This document shows positions 1-11,007 of a stretch of 64,000 nucleotides of DNA, one piece after another (position 1 is the stretch's first letter; each line of letters opens with the position of its first letter). Origin of the DNA: Paraphoma chrysanthemicola (lineage: Eukaryota > Ascomycota > Dothideomycetes > Pleosporales > Phaeosphaeriaceae). The notes below the pieces were generated by a model. That model was not told the origin of the DNA. It worked only from the letters and a program-made list of their open reading frames with translations, and made no database searches. The translations under genes were made by a program, and so were the position numbers. The stretch is taken from contig JAGMWG010000020.1 of assembly GCA_020744225.1 (NCBI GenBank), positions 930,001 to 994,000 on the forward strand. The letters are read 5' to 3'.

Positions 1-1851
1 AACGTTTACTACTCGAGCAGCAACAACAGACCGCACCTTTCTCCACTGCAAGCTGTCTGAAGGCGCTGGTGTTCCCATCAATACCACGGACTCAACAAGA
101 CCAAAGGCGTGCTGATCGGCGAGTTCGACCAGGCACGCGAAGATCACACGCGCGCCGACGGAGTAGCCGATCAGCGTAACGGGGCGCTTGCCTTGCACTC
201 CAGCAATGAGTGCATGTGCCATCACCTTGCCAGCCTTATCTGCACGCGCGATTGCGACACTGAACGGGTTGTCGAGCACACTGGCCACTTTGATCAATCC
301 TAGTGGCCAGAGGCCTGCGTATAATGCGCCAAACAGTGTGTGACTGACAACGGTATATGTCAAACCATCCCAGGCATAGCTGAAGAGCACGTCCTGTAAG
401 GTTGTGCCTAGACGAAGCATTGCGTCTAGTTCAAATCGTAGAGCAAATGACTCGCTTGAGTTGGTATCAATGACCTCCCATGGTTTGAAGACATCTGAAG
501 TGGAGCTCAGCCAGCCGCTAACGCCGATTGTGACACGCAGCCGATGCTGTTCGCGCTTTGCGGGATCGCGTGCATCTTGCTCGTCGGCCCATTCGTGGTT
601 TCGCTGGAGCGATGGACGATCGGGATCTATTCAAGTCAGCAAATGTCAACGCACCAAACGCGATCGTATAGCCCTACCTTTGACGGGAAGGAATTCAAAA
701 TCCTGGACTTCTCGGGCGTACTGGTCCATCAGCCTGCCGGTCATCTTAGCACCGTAGGCCCCAAACAACGATCCCACCAACACTGAGCTGCTCGCTAGTG
801 CGCCGAGGTAGGTCGAAACGACACCCAAACCGAGACCGCCCATCACGGTCCCGAGACCGGCCGCCAGCAACGGAGCGGCGAGACCACCGGTCACACCAAT
901 GAGAACCGCACCACCAACGGCAGCAAGACCAACTTTCCATCTTCGAGACGCAGCGTCATTTGAGGCATGCTTTTTGGCCGTTTCTTCTGCATCCATTTGC
1001 GAAGCAGCTGTCGCCAGAAGTCCTTGGGCGACCGACTTCTCGTGTTGATCCAAGAGATTGGTTTCTAGTTCCAAGCTACTCGCGAGATGCAACAGCAGCA
1101 CTCTTGAATGAGCCGAATAATTCTCCAAGCTCAACAACAGGAGGAGAAGACAGTGCAAGATCAATACTCGCTTGGGCTCCTCGAGGACCAGTATTTGTGT
1201 CTCAAAGATGTTGTATTGGCCATGCTTTTGTGTCTTGCGTGGTGCGACTGGTGCGAAGGGGTCTTCGTCGAAGTCAATCAAAGACGAGATACCCTGATTT
1301 TGTCGCGCTGCCTCCTCCAATCTTTGCTTCCTTCTTGCCTTTGCTTGCCGCACTGTGTCGCCTCTGACACAAAGTACGTCACAAATGCGGTGCATAACTC
1401 CAGCGCGCCACTTATCGAAGAATGTGAGCGCGCTTCGTCGAAGAGCTTGCATATGCGTAGATTCCATGTCGTGTTGACTACGCCCCTTTCCATCATGCTC
1501 TCTCGGGGTATCATTGCCTATCGACTCGCGAATGTCAAGAAGGTCTTGTGGGGGTTTCGGCAATGTGGTGATCGATCGCGACGTCGCAGATTGATCTTTG
1601 GAGGGCGTTTCGTCGGCATCGAAAGTCGCGGTCAGGTCGCTTCGCATAGAATCGATGCATAGCAGTACTAAGAGTGCAAGTTCCACACGGAGCGCAGGCG
1701 TCGGCAGCACTGAGCTGAGAGATGCCCCTTCATCTTTTTGTGTACTTTCTGCACTGTTGCCGAAGAACATCCTGTGTACACGAATAAGGAGGAAAATGAA
1801 GTTGTTGTCTGATGGTGAAGTAATAACAGGGTGCTCCAAGCTGCGCCCCAC
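1..1851 (-). CDS. DUF726 family membrane hydrolase (Mil1/TMCO4-like), 3' part cut by window edge
   Basis: Two exons are visible: 1851-678 and 626-1, joined across a 51 bp GT-AG intron (627-677) with preserved frame. The first exon has an acidic, low-complexity N-terminus, then a strongly hydrophobic Gly/Ala-rich stretch near residues 310-360 that looks membrane-inserted. The second exon carries the alpha/beta-hydrolase core with the nucleophile elbow GYSVGAR, which is the hallmark of DUF726 proteins such as yeast Mil1 (YFL034W) and animal TMCO4. Yeast Mil1 is linked to AP-1 vesicle trafficking, but the enzymatic substrate is not settled. The C-terminus lies beyond position 1, so completeness cannot be judged. 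The start at 1851 is the longest; a second Met at 1770 (MFFGNSAES) is as likely, because DUF726 proteins often begin with a short polar stretch. Confidence 0.8.
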
Positions 1852-2399
1852 TGGCGCCTGGATGTCGCAGGATTAAGGCCCCCATTCTCAAAGCAGAACA
1901 GCCTTTGAGTCTCGCAGGATCACTATTGTAACTTAAGTAACGTGCCATTGTCCTCCAATGGATGTCTCTTCAAATACGAGATGAAACTAGAATGGAATTG
2001 AGGCAAGAACCAGACGAGAACGGGAACGTGAACATGGAGGTGGAGACGCGCTACGCGTTGTCGCGTGACCTCGCTTAATATACAAGGATTTGCCCCACTT
2101 TTAGACCCTTCTCCGCACCTATTACGCGATAACGTGCATCCCAGCCGGCCGTGCTTAACAAAACAGTGTTCATTAATCCCCTCTCCAGCCGTGGAGTCAG
2201 GAGAAAATGCGCCATTATTCTTCGCTGCCACCCTTCCCATATCGAGATCAGCTTACTTAGTTCTCCTCGGTCGCGATTCTTCCGGCGCATGCCGGCCATT
2301 TGCCGTCGTGAGGCACCTGTTCCACGCATGGACCATGGTTATGGTGTGACTGCATGCCTCCGAACAAACTTTCCTGGGTCCCACAGCATCTAGCCAACC
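1852..2399. other. intergenic, presumed divergent promoter region
   Basis: This stretch separates the minus-strand DUF726 gene from the plus-strand HET gene, so it should hold both promoters. Open frames here are short, overlap each other on both strands and show no recognisable domain. No RNA gene or repeat was seen. Confidence 0.5.
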
Positions 2400-4355
2400 A
2401 TGAAGAGAGTCAACGCTTTCCTAAATCGCTCGGTTTCAGTCCAGAGCAGGGACGAGCCAATCCCGTCGCCAACCGACAACCGCATGTTCACACACAAACC
2501 TCTCGATCAAACACAATCTTCTCTTCGTCTCGTTACTGTGTCGTCCGAATTATCGTCGGATGGCTCAATCCAATGTTACATTAGCCATTCCGTTCTCGAA
2601 CGCGCATCCTATGTGTGCCTGTCGTATAGATGGGGTGCACCCGGCGATCGTGTGCGCATCCTTGTCAACGGCTTGCCTTTCTACGTTCAGAAGAATCTGT
2701 TCGACTTCCTGGATATGGTACGGATTATGCCAATGACTTTCTACTGGATAGACTCGCTATGTATCGACCAAACAAATATTCCAGAACGGAATCATCAAGT
2801 CAAACAGATGGGCCGGATATTTTCACGGGCGTTTCTCGTCTATCTGTGGTTGGGAAAGCTCCCCTCGATGGCTCCGTTCATGACCTACTTCCGTAACAGC
2901 AAATCAAAATCGCTCTTTTCGGATCCTGGAACACCGTGGAATACCATAATGCAGACAAGGGATATTGTGAAAAGTTGCATATTCAATCACGAGTACTGGA
3001 GTCGCGCATGGGTAAGGCCTGCAATCAATAACCAGCATAGTACCCTTGCTGACGATCCTTGTGCGATCAGGTAACACAAGAAATACTTCTTGCTCGGAGT
3101 GTAATGATTCTTGCAGGCCGCGAGTCACTCAAGTTCTCTGATCTCGTGGGAGCCATGACTCACTTCGATCATCCCGACCTCAGCAATTTCAGTGATTGCA
3201 CTTTTGCAGGGTTTGCGGATGTCGTTCAAACACCTGACAAGCTTCGCGCAAAGACTTTGATTAATTTACTGGATCAACTTCGCGACAAAGAATGCGAAAT
3301 TCCACGAGATCGCATCTACTCACTACTGTCGCTCTGCTCCGATTTTCAGCATCCCGAAGTGAACTACGACCAACCGAGCGAGGACCTAGCATTCGACGTT
3401 CTCAAACGATCCGATGAGCCTCTCTGCACCTGCTCAGCATTGCTGGTGGCACATACACTGTGCCTTCACGAGGAGCACCAAAGGCACATGGACGACCCAC
3501 CCGAACATACGTCATTTATCGAGTTCGATGTCAAAGGTCTCAGATTCGCAAGACATGCCATGTTGTGCAACGATCAAATACTATCCTGGGCTCAATACAA
3601 GCTTATTGGAACGGATATCTTCGGGCACGACCTCATTCTTTCCGGCCTATGTCCTGCGTTCGACGCACTCATGGACGCACTACAGAAATACACAACTGGG
3701 AGGAGCGATTTCGACTCAATCATCCTAGAAGAATCCCTTGACGAGGTACCGTTTCTACTCAAGATCATGGATGACGAGCACAGACAGGCTCTTCTAGATG
3801 GGTTTGGGTCAGCCCTGACTATCACTCCGCATGGTATTAATCCGGACATAAGCACCATTCGGATAGCGCTCTGGCTGCTTATGAAGCTCATACCAGACTC
3901 TGTACCCCTATGTCCAAGAGTTGCTTACCAGAAGAATAAGCTTAGAGCGAGCGATGAAGTGGCTACAGATGTTTACAACAACGATCTAGCCTATCGCTCA
4001 CTTTCAATAGACGGGCGAGCAGCCGAGCACTCCCCTATTCGAGGCGCGGACTTCCATCGCATCGATTCCGCGAACCCAGAAAAGCACCAGGAGGATGACG
4101 AGCCTGTATCAAGACCACGCTTGAGACGTCTCACAGTGGATACACGGTAACGAAGTTCTTCGATCATTGCTTGTTGCGCTAAGCCAATATGATTGCAGGA
4201 TACCTTCTCGGCACGTCGCAGACGGCCAGCCACTATCAAAGATTGGAAGCAACGACTCCACGCGGTCTTTCGATGGACCTAGGCGTCGCGCAAGTTTCCA
4301 CGATCGTCTTCTCGGAACACTTGTAGATGCCTATGTCGTCGGTCCCAAACCATAA
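2400..4355 (+). CDS. HET-domain (heterokaryon incompatibility) protein, 614 aa
   Basis: Three exons, 2400-3011, 3071-4146 and 4199-4355, are joined by introns of 59 and 52 bp, all in phase. The HET domain occupies the N-terminal third. Its three conserved blocks are present: YVCLSYRWGAPGD, then FYWIDSLCIDQTNIPE followed by the IFSRAFLVYLWLG block, and across intron 1 RAWVTQEILLAR. The junction of the last block restores the conserved W-x-x-QE motif, which confirms the splice. The C-terminal part has no domain I recognise and ends in a basic, serine-rich tail. HET proteins trigger incompatibility cell death when non-self hyphae fuse; the partner of this one is unknown. It is one of four HET-type genes in the window. 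The exon 3 junction is supported by phase only. Confidence 0.85.
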
Positions 4356-4577
4356 TTCCTAGTCCTTGTCTATCAGCTGTATACCACCCCCAACCTTTTA
4401 AAGCGTACGTCATCTCTAGATCTTCACGTATCTTTCCGATGGTTTCTGTACACATATATCAACTACACATGTTGCTCTTTTTTTCTGAAGTCATACAAAG
4501 CTCGACGGGTTTGGGGTTTTGAGTTGTGGCTTCGCTGCATTAAGTCGTTTATAGATATGAAGAATATTGCTGGCAAT

Positions 4578-5420
4578 TTATACATGACTTGCAATCCAAT
4601 CCATCATCCTCTTCAGGACCGCATCGCCTTCCAAATCATGCAACAGCTCATGCCGACCTTCTTCATAAACACCAAACGTCTTATCCTTGGACGTAATGCC
4701 TTCCACAAACTTCTTGCTAGCTTTCCAGTCACAATACGTGTCGGCATTCCCATGCAAAAGCAGTGTCGGGACCTTCCAAGCCTCCAAACCGGCCCATACA
4801 GTTTGCGCTACGTCCAATGCCGTCGCGCCCAGCAGCAACGAGATGGGCTCCTTGTGAAAGACCGGATCCCCCCAGTACTTTTCTATTTCCCTTTGGTCTC
4901 TTGTTAGGCCTTCGACGTCGGCTTTCTTTGGAATAGATACTTTGGGCATGAGCGCGGTAGCAAGGCCTAGTAAATGGCGGCCCCCCAAAAGCAGCGGCTC
5001 AGCGAGTGCCGGACCGGTCATTATCACGCCTTTGATGTCGCTCTGGTCTGCTACTGTGCTGCCGGCTGTGGTCAAGCCCCCCAAAGAGTGACCGTACAAT
5101 ACGATTGACAGTCCTGGGTTTTGTTCCCTAGCAAGTTTGCGCAACTCTTGGTGATCTCGCACGGCTTTCCCGACATGCACGATTCCGCGCGTCCCGGGCG
5201 ATTGCCCGTGGCCCCAGAAGTCCATCGCATACACTATGTACCCGGCTTCGACCAAATGGACGACGATGCTGTGGTGTGAGGTTGTGTAGCGTTCGGCGTA
5301 CTCAGCATAGCCATGCTGTAGCACGATTACGGCTCGGCATGGCGATATCCGTGGTTTCCAGATATGAGCAACAGTTCCGGGAGATAATTTGATAATCGCA
5401 TGATTCAGATCGAGTGCCAT
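4578..5420 (-). CDS. monoacylglycerol-lipase-like alpha/beta hydrolase (serine aminopeptidase S33 type), 280 aa
   Basis: A single exon encodes a complete small hydrolase. The oxyanion region HGYAEYAERY is typical of the monoglyceride lipase/Yju3 group. The nucleophile elbow is GHSLGG, the acid is likely the Asp in HGNADTYCDW, and the catalytic His is in GRHELLHD near the C-terminus. Length is close to the 280-310 residues usual for the family. The likely reaction is hydrolysis of monoacylglycerols or other carboxylic esters, with no signal peptide or membrane anchor visible, so a cytosolic or lipid-droplet location is inferred. Other S33 hydrolases of the same fold, for example lysophospholipase-like enzymes, cannot be excluded. 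It converges on the upstream HET gene with about 220 bp between stops. Confidence 0.85.
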   Translation of the reverse strand: MALDLNHAIIKLSPGTVAHIWKPRISPCRAVIVLQHGYAEYAERYTTSHHSIVVHLVEAGYIVYAMDFWGHGQSPGTRGIVHVGKAVRDHQELRKLAREQNPGLSIVLYGHSLGGLTTAGSTVADQSDIKGVIMTGPALAEPLLLGGRHLLGLATALMPKVSIPKKADVEGLTRDQREIEKYWGDPVFHKEPISLLLGATALDVAQTVWAGLEAWKVPTLLLHGNADTYCDWKASKKFVEGITSKDKTFGVYEEGRHELLHDLEGDAVLKRMMDWIASHV

Positions 5421-6976
5421 GATTTGTTTAGTGTCGTGGAGGGAGTCGCATTCTGATTCGGACGAGAAGCTACTTGAAGCTGGATGAACCTACCTGCTGC
5501 CTTTCAAGCTTCAGGCTTCGAATTAGCGCAGAGCTGTGCAGCCGTTTGTGGTTTACTGGCCGGGTGCTCAGCTACGTGCCGAGTGTGTGACGATAGGGGT
5601 CAAAGAATGTGATCTTTTGCGGAGCCTCCGAGCCTCGGCATGGCAAGCTTGTCATCGACGTTGATTGGACACGCATATTTGGAACTAAGCCCTTTTCACC
5701 GCGTGTTCCAGTAATGTTTACATGTCACAGTCGTTGCTCATAAAAGGAGCCAGCCTGTAAAACTAGTAATGTGCTTTTACCATATTCCTTAGACAGGCGC
5801 AAGCCTTGTTGTTTACGGATGATCGGAAGGACGGCCATTGCTCAAATCGCGTCGGCCCCACGACAAGCCTGGCTTGACCATCATTACCATGGGTTAAATA
5901 GTCGTCGCTAAGCAATACCTGCTACTTTCATGTTCACCCTGTGATCTCGCTAGCTACACCATTATAGCCACCAAGTCTTCCCTGTACCGAAGAACCAATA
6001 ATTCACGCCTACTTTGGAGTGGATTGACGACTAATACGGCAGCAATGTGCGCTTCAAAGTGCTTTCGTGGAGGTTAACTGTGCGATGAAAATCATGTTTA
6101 ACAAGGGATGAGTCGACCCACATGGTCCTCGAATGTTCGACGTGTGGACATTTCGACTGTTGCATGATCCTAAGTGCTATTACATGGCTGACGTGTTTGG
6201 TCGAACAGCGGAGCGTAACGGCCGACTGCACATATAGAACATAGTAAGTACAAGAGATACTCATTTTTCACGACACAAAATTTCTGGTGCGTATTACAGT
6301 CAGCAGCGTGATCCTCGTATGTTACTGCTTGCACTGTCAGCCTCAAAGTTTACGTACCGCTTCAGGTAGGCAAGACCCTATGTGAGTTCGACGGTATCTG
6401 CCGTTCCTAGTTGATAACCAATAACCATAATCCTTCCGAGGCTCATGTATAAGCAGCACTTACCAACAACTTCGCAGTGGACATAATTCATAGCGTAGAT
6501 CAGCAGCCTGTGTAAAGGATAGGCAAAGTGGGTAACAATATCGAGGATGCTTCTGTGACCGGCCCCAACCTAATAGCGAGACCCAAACCCGTTCGTTCCG
6601 CAACATTGGAGACCGATATATCTCATTAAAGTTGGCATACACTAGCATAACCTTATGAGGGTGACAAGAAGCAAGGATCTTGCATACATCATTTGTAATC
6701 AGAAAGATAGAGGAGGGCGAACTATGGTACTGCTCGGTCTCAAGCGATTAATCATTTAGCTGCACTCGTGAACACATTATGTGTACAATCAAGCGCATGA
6801 TAATTCACCGGTAGTGTTTTGTCGCAAGAACCGCCAACGTCAACCTGCAGCGGAGGTTTATAAATCTGGATACAATCAGAGGCCTGCTCGCCCCCGATTC
6901 TTTCAGTCCCGACCTTCCCGTGTACCCATGAAACGCACAGCTGCCGACTCATAGGCACAACACGAGAACAGTCTCC
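5421..6976. other. intergenic, no gene recognised
   Basis: About 1.55 kb between two minus-strand genes. The longest open frame is 77 codons and none shows coding character. It should contain the promoter of the hydrolase gene at its left end and the 3' region of the P450 at its right end. I see no tandem repeat, terminal inverted repeat or RNA gene. Confidence 0.5.
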
Positions 6977-8729
6977 TTAGAGCTTGGCAGGATTGTTGAT
7001 CGCATCCTCCATCGAAACCCTTGTTTCTCCATCATAGACCCTCAAAGCCTCTCGTGCTTCTGACGCCTCATCCAAGAGCAATTTTCTGATCTTGTCCGAC
7101 CGCGGGATGAACCGCGCCCGAAAGGGCTCTGGTCGCATGTTCTCGCTTTCAGTATACGCGAAGATATCGAGTTTGACCGGGTTGTCCTGTATTAGATCAT
7201 AAGCAAGGCGGCTCTTCGCATGTATGTAGCAGGCGCGAGTACTTACGTTTTCATCCAATCCGGGGAGAATGTCGAAAGCCCAAATCATTCGTGCTAGAGA
7301 AAACATTAAACCTTGTTCAGCAAGCGGCTGGCCGCTGCATTGCCTCCTTCCCCAGCCAAACGGGTTCATGCCATATTTGTTCGGATAAGGCTGCTTTGCG
7401 CCTCCTTCTCCATCCAAGAACCGTTCTGGCATAAATCTATCCGGGTCTGGAAAGTCTCGCGGATGTCGATGAATGGCCCACATATTGCCCGTGAAGTTGG
7501 TCCCAGCGGGGAATTGGTAGCCCTTGTAGTTGAAGTCGACCGTATTGGCGTGAGGAATGCCTGCAAGAACAGTTACAGTTCTCCATCGTAGCGTTTCCTT
7601 GACCTGAAACATGTCAGAGCTGTCATCAGTGTTTATGCGTGTGAGACGTACCACGGCAGCCAAATAAGGTAGGGCATTCGAGTCGATATCATCCCAGTTC
7701 GGTGAACGATCGTGCCCAACGACTGCATCCAATTCCGCGTGGACCCTCTCTTGTGCTTCAGGAAAGCACGCCAATGCCAAGATACAGGAGATCATAGTAC
7801 TGCTCGTTGTATCAACTCCTCCACCAATAAGATTTGCCATTAGACCAGCTACTTCAACATCCGTCATGTTGCTAGTCTGCTGAGAAGCCATGACACGTTT
7901 CCCAAAATTGTCTTCTTGGGCTTCAGCACCTTCCTGTGTAAGTAAATAGAAGTAGCGCGAAAGTATACTTGCGCCTAAACGCATTTGACTGGGCAGTGTG
8001 TACAACCAAGCAGGGAGATGTAGCAACAATGGAACAGCTTCCATAATGTATAGACCAGGAATGATGAAATTCACGGCTTCCATCAGCTTGAGGGCTTGTT
8101 GGGCAACGTAGTCGTTCTTGCGGTCGATACGTCGTCCCCAGCCGACGATTGAAGTGACAGAGACGGAGTAGCGCTCGATAGAGAGCTCAAAATCGTGAGG
8201 CTCGAGCAGGAAGTCACGGACAAGGATCGCAGACTCGTGCGCTTGGAATGTGCGGTATTTGCGTACTGCTTGGGAGCCGACAGCCATGTGCTGCATCATC
8301 AGCAATGAACATAGCGAATTCGGTGTACCGGAAATCACATACCATGAGCTTTCTGTGCACACGCCACCGATCTCCATAAACCAGAGTTGTCTGATTCGTG
8401 TTTGTGGCGTTGATCGCATCGCCCATTGCGATCAGTCTCGGCCTGCTCGAGAAGATATCCGATCTTTTCTCCAGCAAGTCGGACGCAACCCACGCATCGC
8501 TCAATATGATGCGTGGATATCTTCCGATCCAGAGCGTGACCATAGGCGAGTCGTAGTGCTTAGCCCACTTCTCCCAGGTGATCCATGGCTTGTGCGAAGG
8601 GGTCTGGAAGTGGTTGCCGAAAATGGGAAATGGAAATGGTCCAGGAGGAAGGTGACGACGCTTCCATAGCATGCGAAGATAGTCCACTATCAAGGCAGAA
8701 AATGCGAGGACTGGAATGATGTATAGCAT
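6977..8729 (-). CDS. cytochrome P450 monooxygenase, 530 aa
   Basis: Four exons (8729-8343, 8290-7652, 7603-7247, 7186-6977) are separated by introns of 52, 48 and 60 bp, all phase 0. The N-terminus starts with a hydrophobic anchor followed by the proline-rich hinge LPPGPFPFP. The I-helix has GGGVDTTSS, the K-helix has KETLRW (the ExxR motif, restored by splicing intron 2), and the heme loop is FGWGRRQCSG with the cysteine ligand. All landmarks of an active microsomal class II P450 are present and the length is normal. The heme-loop and meander resemble fungal CYP64-type (O-methylsterigmatocystin oxidoreductase-like) enzymes, but I would not assign a family or substrate from sequence alone. 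No synthase gene is nearby. Confidence 0.9.
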
Positions 8730-9321
8730 GGTGCCACTTCGCAGTTCATGCAGGAGCTCTTAATCAATGCGTTATGTACCGGGCGATACTCTTCGCATGT
8801 GTTCTATGATGCATGCAGCGACACGCCCGGGGAGCAGAGTACTATCCCATCGAGGCCAATGTGGAGTTGTGGGGAGACAGAATGTGGGGTTCGGGCCGAT
8901 TAACTCGAGATCTAAGCGCAATAACCAAGGGTGACGTTGTCGGGGTAGAATGTATTTTGGGAGCCGGTTCATCAGCAGCTTCAAACTGGTCCGCGGTCTG
9001 GAGACCTTCTTCTTCCTTACCCCATGACGAAGCTTTATTGTCGACATGAACATGAGCGAACAGCGAAGCACGGCTAGAACGACAGGAGATCTGGCCCTCA
9101 ACAACATAGGGCAGAAATCACTCTGTTCGGTGCCAGTAACATGTGCCGGCTGAATTAATAATAGGTTCGGTTCTTACACAGCTATTTGTTCAGTCTACGT
9201 CCGTGCGCTGAAATCGATATTGAAGCATCGGCCGAGAACTTGTCCTGACCACGCCGTTAATGATCAAAGAACGACCATTGTTTCGATACTCGCAAGGGAG
9301 ACATGAGTTCCCAACTTACGT
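8730..9321. other. intergenic between P450 and HET gene
   Basis: Promoter side of the P450 and 3' side of the minus-strand HET gene. Only short overlapping frames without domain character were seen. Confidence 0.5.
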
Positions 9322-11007
9322 TTAAGAAAAGTAGCCTAAAGAAGAAGAACGTGGATAGCTTCTCACGTTCCTTAATGCGAGCTCATCCCTCATACAAGCA
9401 CAGGCTTCCGACCCTTGCTTAATCTTGCCACAGACACAGTGAATAACTCTGACCGACAATTTATACAACCTGTTCCCCTCAGACCGGGACTTTTTTGTCT
9501 CTACTATTGTGGTGCCCACTTCTGGGTGCCACTGTTGAGCAAAATCGCCGATGTCGTCCAACTCGCCGGTTAGGATAAGGCGCATTTCATCTGGCCAATG
9601 CCTTGCAAAATACATATAGTGGCCTGCTATCCGAACCACCACTCGCCCTCTACGTAATGCAAACACGATATCAATGGTTGAAATTGTCCGAGATGGATTC
9701 TCGTTTTTGCCCACAATTGTTATGCAAGCTGCCATCCCTTCTCTAAGAATCAGGTCGTTGAGGGCGTATGCTGTTGGATCTTCCATGCCGCCATGGGTTT
9801 TGGGGACGGGATCGTACGGTTCAAGCGCCATCGTACGTTGGTCCGCGAGCAGAATTCTGGAGACGTAGCATATGCAATTGGTCTCGAGACTGCCCAGTCT
9901 CAACAGGCATGGTGCACTGCTTGTAGCCTGCTTGGGGACACGGTCTGCAACCAGAAACATAGTCATCAATTCGGCGTCGGCTTCCTCTTCTGCGCTTAGA
10001 GTGACCAATTTGGAATTGAACAGCCTTTGGTATTTCCCATTTGTGACGTGTTCAAGCCAGAGACCTATTATAGATCCTGTACAATCACGACAGTCGAGAA
10101 GCGCAATGATCCGACTTTGGTCGATTCGAATGCTCGGTAACGTAATTCGCAGGCCGTTGTTGGTCACCTCGTGCGTCATGGTCTCGATAGATTTGCGAGC
10201 TGCTATTGGTGTGATATCAGCTGCGGAAATGAAGCATCCCGGAGAGGGAGCCAGTACTGCCGTGGTTTGCCAGTCGGCGGAATGCGGTTGCCACGCAAAG
10301 ATGCTATGCTCATTTGTTTGTCGGATGATCTCCAGCTGAAGTCGATAGAAAGCGCGATCGCCCTCACCGTAAAGCATAGGCATATTGACTTGCACTAATC
10401 CAAGCATGCAGTATGCTCTATCCTCGACTCGAGTCGTTATCCTCGGCGCAGCCCAGCTGAATTTCGTGGCAATACTGGCGTCTCTAATGGTATCGCGGTT
10501 GAGCAAAAACCTCCTGTCGATTTTCGTAATTTCTTGAATATGGTCGACGAGTCTGGCTCGTGTTCCTAGTAATTTCCACGAATTGTCGTAGAACTCAACT
10601 GCGTCTGGTGCAAGCAACTCCTGCAGGGTCCACCCACGACTAAACCAGCGCGAGCATTTGAGCTGTTCCTCCCATGCGAGATTGCCTGACACGTCTGAAA
10701 GGTACGCATAGCATATGGAAGCCTGCCAGTACCATTTATACATGGAATTAATCGCTTCTGAAAGTTCCGCACTGCTTCGCTTGTCTATACAACATGTGTC
10801 GATCCAGGCCCATTCGAAACCGTCGTGTATAGCTTGCCGACAACATCCAACAATCTTATCGTAGCCAGCCATGGTCTTGGCGTGACACTTGCTGATATCG
10901 TCGAACGACACCTCATCCTGGCCCCAAGTATGCGACAGAATGACGTAATCGGGAATGGCATCGGTGAAGGCGTGAAGCTTGAGGGTTGTTGCACTCAAAA
11001 GCCACAT
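9322..11007 (-). CDS. HET-domain protein (HET-D/HET-E-like N-terminus), 561 aa
   Basis: A single uninterrupted exon. The HET domain begins near residue 20 with YVILSHTWGQDEVSFDDI, continues with WAWIDTCCIDKRSSAELSEA and the block MYKWYWQASICYAYLSDV, and ends with WFSRGWTLQELLAP. This wording is typical of the HET-E1/HET-D clade, in which the HET domain is often joined to NACHT-WD40; here it is followed by a diverged C-terminal region of about 330 residues with no NACHT or WD repeats. It is therefore a stand-alone HET effector of intact length. The role inferred is triggering of incompatibility cell death. It differs clearly in sequence from the HET genes at 2400 and 40337, so this is not a recent tandem duplication. 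Confidence 0.88.
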   Translation of the reverse strand: MWLLSATTLKLHAFTDAIPDYVILSHTWGQDEVSFDDISKCHAKTMAGYDKIVGCCRQAIHDGFEWAWIDTCCIDKRSSAELSEAINSMYKWYWQASICYAYLSDVSGNLAWEEQLKCSRWFSRGWTLQELLAPDAVEFYDNSWKLLGTRARLVDHIQEITKIDRRFLLNRDTIRDASIATKFSWAAPRITTRVEDRAYCMLGLVQVNMPMLYGEGDRAFYRLQLEIIRQTNEHSIFAWQPHSADWQTTAVLAPSPGCFISAADITPIAARKSIETMTHEVTNNGLRITLPSIRIDQSRIIALLDCRDCTGSIIGLWLEHVTNGKYQRLFNSKLVTLSAEEEADAELMTMFLVADRVPKQATSSAPCLLRLGSLETNCICYVSRILLADQRTMALEPYDPVPKTHGGMEDPTAYALNDLILREGMAACITIVGKNENPSRTISTIDIVFALRRGRVVVRIAGHYMYFARHWPDEMRLILTGELDDIGDFAQQWHPEVGTTIVETKKSRSEGNRLYKLSVRVIHCVCGKIKQGSEACACMRDELALRNVRSYPRSSSLGYFS